Shown one piece after another: positions 1 through 7,139 of a stretch of 64,000 nucleotides of DNA. Source of the stretch: Flavobacteriia bacterium (GTDB taxonomy: Bacteria; Bacteroidota; Bacteroidia; Flavobacteriales_D; Crocinitomicaceae). The stretch lies in contig JACPDW010000008.1 in NCBI GenBank assembly GCA_016183815.1, positions 248,001 to 312,000 on the forward strand. Reading direction: 5' to 3'. Both the position numbers and the translations under genes were made by a program. The stretch's first letter is position 1. Each line of letters opens with the position of its first letter. The notes beneath the pieces were generated by a model. It was not told the origin of the DNA. It saw only the letters and a program-made list of their open reading frames with translations, and did no database searches.

Positions 1-915
1 AACTTTACCGTTTATAGGATCTATTTCAAGTAAAAGGTCTAACATCCAAATATTTGCCCAAATTTTACCCTCAATGTATTCTAATTCATTGAGTTGAATT
101 CTCGGACCTAAAGGGTCATATACTTGAATTGTTTTAACAATTTGAAAAGTAGAAGGATCTCTAAAAGTCAAATATTCTGTACCATTTGACATTATTATAT
201 ATTTTCCGTCATTACATAGTCCCCAACCTTCCCCTGAATAAACAAATTCATTTAACAATTGTAAAGAATTTTTATCGTAAACCAAGCATTTTTGATTCTT
301 GTAGGTAAGTTGAAATATTTTATCTCCTAAAATGGTTAAACCTTCAGCAAAAATTGGTCTTTCTTGCCCCATTTCTTTAATTACTTTGCCAGATTTTAAA
401 TCAACTAACATTAATTTACTTGCTCCTGTATCGTTAGGGTCTCCAATACTTTCGTATAAATTATCGCCATCAAATTCCAATCCTTGAGTAAAATGTGTTT
501 CATTGTGTGGATAAATATTTAAAATATTTGCATTTAATTCAATAGGTTGCACATCAGATAATATCCTTAACAATCGAGTATCATAAAAACTTTCATCAGA
601 AGCAAAATAGGATTTTAGTTGTAGTTGATAACTTCCAAGAGTATAATTTTTTGTATCTAAAATATAATTCAATTTACCTTTAGGATTTTTCCAAGTTTCT
701 AACAAGCTGTCTTGTAAATACAACTCGATTTTTTGTATCTGTTTATTTTTAACTTCAAAGGTTAGCGGAATAGACTGACCAAATGTTGTAGCCAAATTTT
801 TTTCAAAACTAAATTTCGCAATAAAAGAAGCTGTATTATCTAATTCAACATCGTTTGTATCACATGAAGTGAAAAATAAAAATAGAATTATAGAAAAATA
901 AAAAACTTTATTCAT
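1..915 (-). CDS. Glutaminyl-peptide cyclotransferase, lipoprotein (3' end outside window)
   Basis: The reading frame runs from an ATG at 915 off the left edge; 305 codons are visible. The first residues form a lipoprotein signal (hydrophobic stretch ending FFTSC, lipobox Cys at about residue 18), so the protein should be membrane-anchored outside the cytoplasm. The body reads as the beta-propeller glutamine cyclotransferase family (PF05096 type), with phrases such as THFTQGLEFDGDNLYES, EGWGLCNDGKYIIMSNG and LNELEYIEGKIWANIW. Family enzymes convert N-terminal Gln to pyroglutamate. About 180 residues precede the propeller, possibly an Ig-like domain. The gene overlaps the upstream ytxJ-like gene by 8 bases, which suggests one operon with pheS. 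The family call is firm; the physiological substrate is inferred (see findings). Confidence 0.85.
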   Translation of the reverse strand, partial: MNKVFYFSIILFLFFTSCDTNDVELDNTASFIAKFSFEKNLATTFGQSIPLTFEVKNKQIQKIELYLQDSLLETWKNPKGKLNYILDTKNYTLGSYQLQLKSYFASDESFYDTRLLRILSDVQPIELNANILNIYPHNETHFTQGLEFDGDNLYESIGDPNDTGASKLMLVDLKSGKVIKEMGQERPIFAEGLTILGDKIFQLTYKNQKCLVYDKNSLQLLNEFVYSGEGWGLCNDGKYIIMSNGTEYLTFRDPSTFQIVKTIQVYDPLGPRIQLNELEYIEGKIWANIWMLDLLLEIDPINGKV

Positions 916-1267
916 GACATTTTTGTTCAATTTCGTTTGCAGAGATATTTTCATGTGAAGCATTTAAAAGAATTTGTTTGTTTTTAATTAAAATGATTTG
1001 AGGAGATTGATGTTGTACACCTGTAAGTTCTGCGATTTGGTTTGATATATCTCTGTGTATTAATAAATCCAATAAAAACAATTGACAATTTGTATCTGTA
1101 TGAAATTCCGATTCAAAATGTCTTAAAGCCATTGAGGAAATGCTGCATCTTGTACTGTGTTTGAATATCAAAAAAGGTTCGTTTGAATTCCATAATGTTA
1201 AAAAATCGTCATTACTTATTAAATGATTCCAAGGAAAAGTACTATTTTGTTTAGTAAAAAAGCCCAT
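908..1267 (-). CDS. ytxJ: YtxJ-like monothiol (bacillithiol system) protein
   Basis: A 119-residue thioredoxin-fold protein of the YtxJ/DUF2847 type. The diagnostic segment is FKHSTRCSISSMAL, with the single active-site Cys at residue 41; there is no second Cys of a CxxC pair, as expected for a monothiol protein of this family. The family is proposed to act in bacillithiol-dependent redox buffering in Firmicutes and Bacteroidota; this role is known for the family, not shown here. It lies 10 bases downstream of pheS and its last codons overlap the glutaminyl cyclase gene, so the three genes are probably cotranscribed. Confidence 0.8.
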   Translation of the reverse strand: MGFFTKQNSTFPWNHLISNDDFLTLWNSNEPFLIFKHSTRCSISSMALRHFESEFHTDTNCQLFLLDLLIHRDISNQIAELTGVQHQSPQIILIKNKQILLNASHENISANEIEQKCHE

Positions 1268-1277
1268 TTGATTATGT

Positions 1278-2300
1278 TTAAATTACTGATTTAAATTGAG
1301 ATAAAAAACGAATGTCATTTTCAGAATACAAGCGTAAGTCGTTCACTTTGTATTTTAATTGAGTAAGTCTTTCAACACCCATTCCAAAAGCAAAACCTGA
1401 ATATTCTTCTGGATTTATTCCACAATTGATTAATACGTTGGGGTCAACCATGCCGCAACCCAAAATTTCTAACCATCCTGTATTTTTACACACATTACAA
1501 CCTTTGGCATCACAGATTGTACAGGATACATCTACTTCTGCACTTGGTTCTGTGAAAGGAAAATAGGAGGGTCTGAGTCGAATTGTAGCTTTTGGACCAA
1601 AAAATCTTTGAACGAAGTACAATAAATTTTGTTTTAAGTCAGCAAATGAGACTTCTTTGTCGATGTAAAGTCCTTCTATCTGATGAAAAAAACAATGAGC
1701 ACGAGCAGAGATTGCTTCATTTCTATAAACTCTTCCGGGAGAAATTGTACGAATAGGAGGGGTTGTATTTTCCATAACTCGAACTTGAACAGAAGAAGTA
1801 TGCGTTCTTAAAGCCAATTCATTTACTCCCTTTTCAATAAAAAATGTGTCTTGCATATCCCTTGCTGGATGATTTGTTGGGAAATTTAAAGCAGTAAAAT
1901 TATGAAAATCATCTTCAATTTCAGGCCCGTCTGAAATGGAGTATCCAATTCCTTCAAAAATAGAAATAATCTCATTTTTAACTATTTCGATTGGGTGTCG
2001 AGAACCTAAATTTATTTTTTTTCCAGGGCGGCTCCAATCAATTTCGTTGTCCTGACTAATGTCTTTATTTTGAATATTATTTGCGTTCTGATAGATATTT
2101 TCTAGTTCAATTTTTAAGGAATTTAAAGCCAAACCCATCTCTTTTTTTTTATCTGCAGGAACTTCTTTTAAAAGAGAAAATAAGTCTTTCAATTTACCTT
2201 TACTACCTAAAAAATAAATTCTAAATTTTTCACATTCATCTAAATTTGATAAATTAAATTGAGTGGCTTCTTTTCTCAATTCTTCAATGTTTTCAATCAT
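1278..2300 (-). CDS. pheS: Phenylalanine--tRNA ligase alpha subunit
   Basis: A 340-residue class II aminoacyl-tRNA synthetase subunit that charges tRNA-Phe together with PheT. It has the N-terminal coiled-coil arm (about 1-90), motif 2 around GRVYRNEAISARAH, the substrate segment HQIEGLYID, and motif 3 GMGVERLTQL near the C-terminus. A small Cys-rich insert (CTICDAKGCNVCKNTGW) is typical of many bacterial PheS. Length is normal for the family. The start ATG at 2300 gives the usual N-terminus. A TAATTTTG box on the minus strand at 2381-2388 is a likely promoter. pheT is not adjacent, so the two subunits are encoded apart, as often in Bacteroidota. Confidence 0.97.
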   Translation of the reverse strand: MIENIEELRKEATQFNLSNLDECEKFRIYFLGSKGKLKDLFSLLKEVPADKKKEMGLALNSLKIELENIYQNANNIQNKDISQDNEIDWSRPGKKINLGSRHPIEIVKNEIISIFEGIGYSISDGPEIEDDFHNFTALNFPTNHPARDMQDTFFIEKGVNELALRTHTSSVQVRVMENTTPPIRTISPGRVYRNEAISARAHCFFHQIEGLYIDKEVSFADLKQNLLYFVQRFFGPKATIRLRPSYFPFTEPSAEVDVSCTICDAKGCNVCKNTGWLEILGCGMVDPNVLINCGINPEEYSGFAFGMGVERLTQLKYKVNDLRLYSENDIRFLSQFKSVI

Positions 2301-2380
2301 TTTCTAAATATTGTTGTAACTTTTCACTTACTAAATCGTATAAAGATTATATTTTTTTTAATAATCAATGGCGAAATTAA

Positions 2381-2400
2381 CAAAATTAGTATTATCTTTG
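2381..2400. promoter_or_regulatory. Divergent, nearly abutting -7 promoter boxes (pheS / lipoprotein pair)
   Basis: Two Bacteroidota-type -7 boxes face away from each other: TAATTTTG on the minus strand at 2381-2388 (towards pheS) and TATCTTTG on the plus strand at 2393-2400 (towards the lipoprotein gene at 2430). Only four bases separate them, so both polymerases would cover the same DNA. Neither has a clear TTG at -33. Call from motif match only. Confidence 0.45.
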
Positions 2401-2429
2401 GTGATTGAAAAGAAAGAAATAATCCTTTT

Positions 2430-2822
2430 ATGAAAAGAAATTCTATTTTTGGGTTTATTTTATTGAGTTTGTTCATGTCTGTTTTATGGACTACACAAGC
2501 TTGTAAAAAGAAAACAGAAGACCCTTCAATTTTAAAAGTTTTTGTTAGAGATGAAAACAGAGAACTTTTGCCTGATGCTAAAGTAATCATTATTGGTGAC
2601 ACGAAATCAAACCCACCTACTATTGATTATGTAGATACGATGGTAACTGACAGCCAAGGAGTTTCCGAATTTGATTTAAACACATTTTTTGAACAATCTG
2701 GAAAAGCTACTCTCTCTGGTTATTTTAATATCTTAGTAAAATACGGTGAAAAAATTGCTGAAGGTAAAACGAGAGTTAAAAGAAATATTGTCAGTGTGGA
2801 AACCGTTTATTTTGAACCTTAA
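2430..2822 (+). CDS. Small lipoprotein of unknown function (first of a pair)
   Basis: 130 residues. The N-terminus is a signal peptide ending in the lipobox TTQAC (Cys at residue 25) followed by KKK. The mature part looks like a single beta-sandwich: it opens with LKVFVRDENRELLPDAKVII, which resembles the carboxypeptidase regulatory-like/Ig fold seen in many Bacteroidota surface lipoproteins, and then has DSQGVSEFDL, the typical 'G turns into a strand' pattern. Its downstream neighbour 15 bases away has the same layout, so the two are tandem paralogues, probably in one transcript. Function unknown; role as a surface or periplasmic binding module is inference. Confidence 0.75.
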   Translation: MKRNSIFGFILLSLFMSVLWTTQACKKKTEDPSILKVFVRDENRELLPDAKVIIIGDTKSNPPTIDYVDTMVTDSQGVSEFDLNTFFEQSGKATLSGYFNILVKYGEKIAEGKTRVKRNIVSVETVYFEP

Positions 2823-2837
2823 TCTTTATTCAATTCC

Positions 2838-3209
2838 ATGAAAAAATTAACATTTATTTTCCTTTCCTTAACACTTTTGATTTTAGTGGTATTAAACAAT
2901 TCTTGTAAAAAGAAAATAGATACTATTGCTAAAGTTACTGTAAAAGATGCTAATGGAGTTGCTGTAAACTATTGTGAGGTGATACTAAAAGGAGTTTCAA
3001 CCATTGGAAAAGCATCTGATTTGTCGGATACTGCTTATACAAATTCTAATGGAGAGGCAATCTTTAATTTTAACTACATCTATCAAAAAGGACAAGCGGG
3101 AGTAGCAGTTCTTGATATTTTTGCACGTAAAGACGAGATGTTAGGACAAGGAATTATTCAAATAAAAGAAGAAACTACTTCAACAGCAACTGTTGTAATT
3201 CAAGAATAA
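2838..3209 (+). CDS. Small lipoprotein of unknown function (second of a pair)
   Basis: 123 residues, with lipobox VLNNSC (Cys at residue 23) followed by KKK as in its upstream neighbour. The mature part again starts with a regulatory-like beta domain (KVTVKDANGVAVNYCEVILKG) and contains NSNGEAIFNF, aligning with DSQGVSEFDL in the first copy. Overall identity is low but the order of elements is the same, indicating an old duplication. A Cys (residue 52 region) is absent from the first copy. It ends 5 bases before the convergent nuclease gene. Function not recognised. Confidence 0.75.
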   Translation: MKKLTFIFLSLTLLILVVLNNSCKKKIDTIAKVTVKDANGVAVNYCEVILKGVSTIGKASDLSDTAYTNSNGEAIFNFNYIYQKGQAGVAVLDIFARKDEMLGQGIIQIKEETTSTATVVIQE

Positions 3210-3214
3210 ATATT

Positions 3215-4615
3215 TTAAATTTCAAAACTTTCTTTAAGATTAGGAATAGTGATGTTTCTATAACCTTCATCAAGCAATTTCTCTTTGAATGAAAGTTGAC
3301 TTTCATATTCTCCGTGTACTAGAAAAATTTGTTCCAATTGTTTTTTATCTAAACAGGAGAAATATTGTATCATTTCTTTATAGTCAGCATGAGCACTGTA
3401 TGAATGTAAAACAATCACTTCTGCTTTAATAGGGTATTCTTCGCCGAATATTTTAATCGTTTTAGCCCCCGATCTAAGTCTGCCACCAATAGAAGTTGGT
3501 TCAGCATATCCAACCATTAAAATGGTATTTTTTGGATCGTGGATATTGTTGGCAACATGGTGTTTAATTCGACCTGCTTCAACCATTCCTGAAGCTGAAA
3601 TAATAATACATGGTTCTTTTAGTGTATTGATTTTTTTGGAATCTTCGACATCTTGTATATAAATCAATTTATCGAATCCAAAAGGATCATTGTCCTTTTC
3701 CAAATAAAGTTTAATTTCATCATTAAAACAATCGTTGTGTTTCCTCATCACATTGGTTGCATTAACAGAAAGAGGACTATCGACAAAAACGGGTATTTTT
3801 GGTAATAAACCCTGATTTTCTAATCTGTCCAATGAGTAAACTAATTCTTGTGTTCTACCTAAACTAAAAGCAGGGATAATTAACTTTCCTTTTTTTTCTA
3901 CACAAGTGTGATGGATAATTTGTAGTAAATCTTGTTGACCCATTTGTTGATCGCTATGTAATCGATTGCCATAAGTGGATTCTGAAATAAGAACATTACA
4001 GGAAGGAATTGGTTGAGGATCTCGCAAAATAGAGCCATTATATCTTCCTATATCTCCTGTGAAACAAATCTTTTTTATTTCGTTCGATTCTTTAATTTTT
4101 AAGTTGACAGCTGCACTTCCTAAAATGTGACCTGAATCGGTAAAAATTAGTGAGATATCATCATTAATTTGAAAAAGAAAATCATAAGGGACAGGAACAA
4201 AAAGTTTTATTGCTTTGTCCACATCAGACACTGTATAAAGTGGTTTAATTGGGTCTTCACCTCTTTTAATTCTTCTTTTATTGATGTGTTTAAGGTCATT
4301 TTCTTGAATGAAAGCACTGTCTCTCAACATAATTTTGCACAAATCAATCGTTGCTGGTGTAGCATAAATGGGATTGTTGTATCCTTGCTTAACTAAATTA
4401 GGAATATTACCAGAGTGGTCTATATGAGCATGAGATAGGATTAAATAATCTATTTCGTGTGGAGAAAATCCTAAGTGTCTGTTTTTAAAGTCTGCATCTT
4501 GAACTGACCCTTGAAAAAAGCCACAATCCAATAGAATACGAATCCCTTTTTCTGTTGTAATTAAATGTTTACTTCCTGTAACTGTTTTGGCTGCTCCTAA
4601 AAATTGAATATTCAT
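3215..4615 (-). CDS. Beta-CASP metallo-beta-lactamase RNA-processing nuclease
   Basis: 466 residues. The metallo-beta-lactamase core carries the zinc motif H62-x-H64-x-D66-H67 in LSHAHIDHSG, a further metal Asp/His region at FTGDIGRYNG, then a beta-CASP domain in the middle (SESTYGNR, FSLGRTQEL) and the C-terminal motifs SASGMVEAGRIKHH and LHSYSAHADY. This is the CPSF73/Ysh1-like group of bacterial enzymes, which cleave or trim RNA, rather than the RNase J group, because it lacks the long C-terminal extension. It stands alone between convergent and co-oriented neighbours. Endonuclease activity is a family property; the RNA target is unknown. Confidence 0.9.
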   Translation of the reverse strand: MNIQFLGAAKTVTGSKHLITTEKGIRILLDCGFFQGSVQDADFKNRHLGFSPHEIDYLILSHAHIDHSGNIPNLVKQGYNNPIYATPATIDLCKIMLRDSAFIQENDLKHINKRRIKRGEDPIKPLYTVSDVDKAIKLFVPVPYDFLFQINDDISLIFTDSGHILGSAAVNLKIKESNEIKKICFTGDIGRYNGSILRDPQPIPSCNVLISESTYGNRLHSDQQMGQQDLLQIIHHTCVEKKGKLIIPAFSLGRTQELVYSLDRLENQGLLPKIPVFVDSPLSVNATNVMRKHNDCFNDEIKLYLEKDNDPFGFDKLIYIQDVEDSKKINTLKEPCIIISASGMVEAGRIKHHVANNIHDPKNTILMVGYAEPTSIGGRLRSGAKTIKIFGEEYPIKAEVIVLHSYSAHADYKEMIQYFSCLDKKQLEQIFLVHGEYESQLSFKEKLLDEGYRNITIPNLKESFEI

Positions 4616-4717
4616 TTATGAAAGATTTTTGGTAAAATTGCAAATAATAAATGAACTCCAATGTTAATAAAATGAAAAAAATGTTCTATAATTTATGTTT
4701 TATAAATTGAAAAAAAA

Positions 4718-5299
4718 TTAATTTTCTTTTGAAAATAACAATTCTACAGAAAAGAGATTCAAATCTTCATTCAAAGGATAAAAATGAATATTTAAAGGGT
4801 TAGCAGATTTTAATCTCATTGTGATAAAACCCAAACCAGCATTGCCTTTTTCGGAAATAATTCCGTTGTTTAACACTTGCATATAGTATTCTTTTACTTG
4901 CTCGTCGTTCATTGAGGACAAATGAGATAATCTATCTTTCAAAGTTGAGATTTTTTCATTTAAAATCAAACTTCCGAAAAGGATTTTTATATTACTTTCT
5001 TTAAAAGCAAAAATAAATACTCCAAAATGCTTTCCTTCTTGATCTTTTTCACCATGAAATCGAATGTTTTGTAAACCTTCAACTAAAATTGAAAAAACTT
5101 TTTTTACAGTTGATTTTTTTACTGATAAAGAATAGAGTAATTCTTCTGTATTTTCTGAGAAAGCATTAACTAAATCTTGTGAAAAATGACCAAAATAATT
5201 TGATAAAATTTCCCAATTATCCTCACGATATTTTAATAAAACATCCTCATATATTTTTTTTGCAGGAGCATCAATGCTAGAAATCAAAAAATCAATCAT
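4718..5299 (-). CDS. SiaB-like (DUF6272) histidine-kinase-fold protein
   Basis: 193 residues from the ATG at 5299 (a TTG one codon upstream is less likely). The sequence fits the SiaB-type group of HATPase-fold proteins: the N-box-like segment LVEGLQNIRFHG around residues 70-80, a serine-rich middle, and a glycine box GNAGLGFITM near 155. SiaB in Pseudomonas is a Ser kinase/anti-sigma-type partner in c-di-GMP-linked aggregation; many Bacteroidota carry this short stand-alone form. No partner SiaA phosphatase or SiaC target is adjacent. Its own promoter is probably the minus-strand pair at 5348-5378. The assignment rests on motif pattern and length. Confidence 0.65.
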   Translation of the reverse strand: MIDFLISSIDAPAKKIYEDVLLKYREDNWEILSNYFGHFSQDLVNAFSENTEELLYSLSVKKSTVKKVFSILVEGLQNIRFHGEKDQEGKHFGVFIFAFKESNIKILFGSLILNEKISTLKDRLSHLSSMNDEQVKEYYMQVLNNGIISEKGNAGLGFITMRLKSANPLNIHFYPLNEDLNLFSVELLFSKEN

Positions 5300-5347
5300 C
5301 AAAATAAATGAATCAATCTGTGAATAGACTTTAAACTTGTATTCTTA

Positions 5348-5378
5348 CAAAATTACTAATTATTTTATACTAAAACAA
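5348..5378 (-). promoter_or_regulatory. Promoter of the SiaB-like gene
   Basis: On the minus strand a TTG (5378-5376) is followed after 20 bases by TAATTTTG (5355-5348), close to the Bacteroidota consensus of TTG, about 19 bases, TAnnTTTG. The start codon at 5299 lies about 45 bases downstream of the expected start of transcription. Confidence 0.55.
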
Positions 5379-5510
5379 CTTTTTACAAAATTTGATTATT
5401 TTTTGTGATTAAAATCCTAATATGAGTAAATTTTTCAAATTCATTTTTCTTTCAACAAAGTTTGTTTAATAAATAAATATTTATTCAATAAAATTAGCAG
5501 TTAAAGTGTC

Positions 5511-5518
5511 TAATTTTG
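5511..5518 (+). promoter_or_regulatory. -7 box for divIC-cvpA
   Basis: TAATTTTG, a perfect TAnnTTTG match, ten bases before the divIC start codon at 5529. No clear TTG at the expected -33 position. The leader would be only about six bases. Confidence 0.4.
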
Positions 5519-5528
5519 TTATTTAGAA

Positions 5529-5840
5529 ATGTCTTTATCAAAAAGTATATTAAAAAAAGTAAAATGGCTAAAGTATTTTAAAAATAAATACCTTTTTTCA
5601 TTTACAATATTTTTTGTTTTCGCTTTATTTTTAGACGATTATGACATTTTTTATTTGATTTCTCAAAAAAGAAAATGTAATAAAATTGAAGATGAAATCA
5701 GTTCTGTTTCTCTGCAATTAAATGAAACAAAAAAGACTTTAAAACAATTAAACAATCCTAAATCTCTTGAAAAATATGCTCGTGAAGAAAAATATTTTAA
5801 GATGGACGATGAAGATTTGTTTGTAATAAGTTATGAATAA
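5529..5840 (+). CDS. DivIC/FtsB-like septum formation initiator
   Basis: 103 residues. The layout is that of FtsB/DivIC: a short basic cytoplasmic N-terminus, one membrane segment at about 23-40 (LFSFTIFFVFALFL), then an extracytoplasmic coiled coil (about 45-75) and a short conserved tail LEKYAREEKYFKMDDEDLFVI, matching the family pattern 'lEkiAREkygmvkpgE'. The protein links early and late divisome proteins (FtsL/FtsQ partners). cvpA follows after two bases, so they are one transcript. Confidence 0.85.
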   Translation: MSLSKSILKKVKWLKYFKNKYLFSFTIFFVFALFLDDYDIFYLISQKRKCNKIEDEISSVSLQLNETKKTLKQLNNPKSLEKYAREEKYFKMDDEDLFVISYE

Positions 5841-5842
5841 CA

Positions 5843-6361
5843 ATGTTCAGTTTAATAGATTTATTTTTTATAGTCCCACTGATTTACGCTGCATATCAGG
5901 GTTATAAAAAGGGATTTATTCTTCATTTTTTTACTCTTTTAGCTCTATTTGCTGGTTTATATGTTTCAATTTATTTTTCAGATTGGGTACATAACAAAAT
6001 CACAAAAACTTTTGAATTAAAGCAAACATGGCCATTTACTATTTCTTTTGTACTCTGTTTTTTAGCCGTTGGAGCAATGGTTTTTTTCGCAGGAAAAGCT
6101 TTAGAAAAAATAGTAAAAATCACCATGCTTTCGCCTTTAAACAAATTGGCAGGAAGTATTTTTTCAGTACTAAAAACTGCTTTTATTTTAAGTGGAATTA
6201 TTTATTTTATTGCTTTAAACGATAAAGAAGCAGCATTGGAAAAAAAAGAAATCATACAAAATTCATTTTTATATCGACCGTTAAAAGGTGTTTTGTTGTA
6301 TTCTATTCCGAAGTACAAAGAAAGTAAATTGGACACTTTACTTGATAAGGTTAAAATGTGA
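5843..6361 (+). CDS. cvpA: CvpA family membrane protein
   Basis: 172 residues with four predicted membrane segments (about 2-20, 28-48, 65-88, 105-122), beginning with DLFFIVPLIYAAYQGYKKGF, the usual CvpA opening of a short helix and GxxxGF turn. CvpA is linked to colicin V production and, in several bacteria, to envelope stress resistance; its molecular role is poorly defined. Starts two bases after divIC. The length is typical. The next 778 bases hold no intact gene. Confidence 0.85.
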   Translation: MFSLIDLFFIVPLIYAAYQGYKKGFILHFFTLLALFAGLYVSIYFSDWVHNKITKTFELKQTWPFTISFVLCFLAVGAMVFFAGKALEKIVKITMLSPLNKLAGSIFSVLKTAFILSGIIYFIALNDKEAALEKKEIIQNSFLYRPLKGVLLYSIPKYKESKLDTLLDKVKM

Positions 6362-6431
6362 TTTTATAAAAGATGTAAAATTTTGTAATAAATGTGAAAA
6401 AATAAAGAAAAATAGATTTCAAATAAATTAT

Positions 6432-6745
6432 ACCAAAAAAATAACCATCTCTTATAGGATTTTTGTAAAAATTATTAATTTTATACCATACAAATTTTTC
6501 TAATATAATTCAATTGCATGATTTCCAGCTTGCCAAAAAATAATATTTTCATGTTTACTACTTTTTTTGTGAAAATTAACACATATTACAAAAATTTCAA
6601 ATCAGTTACTTAATTTTTTATAGTTTTTTGCAACAAGTTTTAGAAATCAAGTGAACAAAATAATCTTAGTTTCAAAACGAAGCATTACAAATGAAGAGAA
6701 TCAGGGGCATTACAAAATTAAAACAAAGAAACAATTTTCAAATTA
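6432..6745 (-). pseudogene. Decayed IS200/RAYT-type (Y1) transposase fragment
   Basis: There is no open frame, but the minus strand holds a chain of pieces in different frames that together read like a REP-associated/IS200-like tyrosine transposase of Bacteroidota. In order: CFNFVMP then PDSLHL around 6720-6690 (family: YVIMPNHxHL, the HUH motif; one extra C shifts the frame), LDFxNLLQKTIKN around 6650-6610, then SSKHENIIFWQAGNHAIEL at about 6559-6504 (family: kYQFWQqdNHPIEL), then INNFYKNPIRDGYF around 6479-6435 (family: KLDYIHNNPVrdGfV). Several stops and at least two frame changes separate them. The N-terminus is missing. The HUH motif has lost one His. Identified by reading the frames, not by a database search. 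Confidence 0.6.
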
Positions 6746-6753
6746 TTTAAAAC

Positions 6754-7068
6754 CTTCGTCAATTAAATCTTGTGGTGACGAAATGTAAAATTGTGTTTAT
6801 GATTCTGGAGTTACTAATCAACTTGATTGCTTTTCTGGCTTGTAAAATTCAAATAAACTAGTTTTGGTCTCTAAATCTCTTACATTCAAGTTAATTGGAT
6901 GATTTTTTCCTTTTTCTGTTATTTGAATATATCCACGTTCTGGTGAATCAACGTAACCTCCTTTTTTAAAATAGGTTTAACCTCAACCAATTCTATTATC
7001 AATCAACAAGTCTCCCGATTTTGTTTTTGAATAAGCTGTTCCATCCTCTGAAAATAATAATTTATTCT
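6754..7068 (-). pseudogene. Decayed Mrr-type restriction enzyme, N-terminal domain
   Basis: One minus-strand frame from 7068 downwards reads LLFSEDGTAYSKTKSGDLL, IDNRIG-stop-G-stop-TYFKKGG, YVDSPERGYIQITEKGKNH, then a linker. This follows the Mrr N-terminal winged-helix domain (PF14338 type: 'NRvGWAltYLKKAGLiesPkRGyyrITerGr'), with the first stop a TGA where Trp is expected and the second a TAA. The frame continues through two more stops to SSPQDLIDEGFK near 6760, which resembles the 'TPeElIdEGyk' segment before the Mrr nuclease domain. The first ~35 codons and the whole catalytic domain are absent. The remnant ends 70 bases before sbcD and abuts the transposase fragment. Confidence 0.6.
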
Positions 7069-7098
7069 AAATTTAAATTTTTAAAACGAAATATTTTT

Positions 7099-7106
7099 TA
7101 AGTTTG
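7099..7106 (+). promoter_or_regulatory. -7 box for sbcDC
   Basis: TAAGTTTG, a full TAnnTTTG match, 33 bases before the sbcD start codon. It sits between the end of the Mrr remnant and sbcD. No clear -33 TTG. Confidence 0.4.
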
Positions 7107-7139
7107 TTATAAAATGAAACTATATTCGTTATAATATAA

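Noticed and set aside
6288-6503. Plus-strand open frame after cvpA (71 codons)
   Set aside because: It overlaps cvpA, is low-complexity Lys/Asn/Ile, and lies on the opposite strand of the recognisable transposase remnant.
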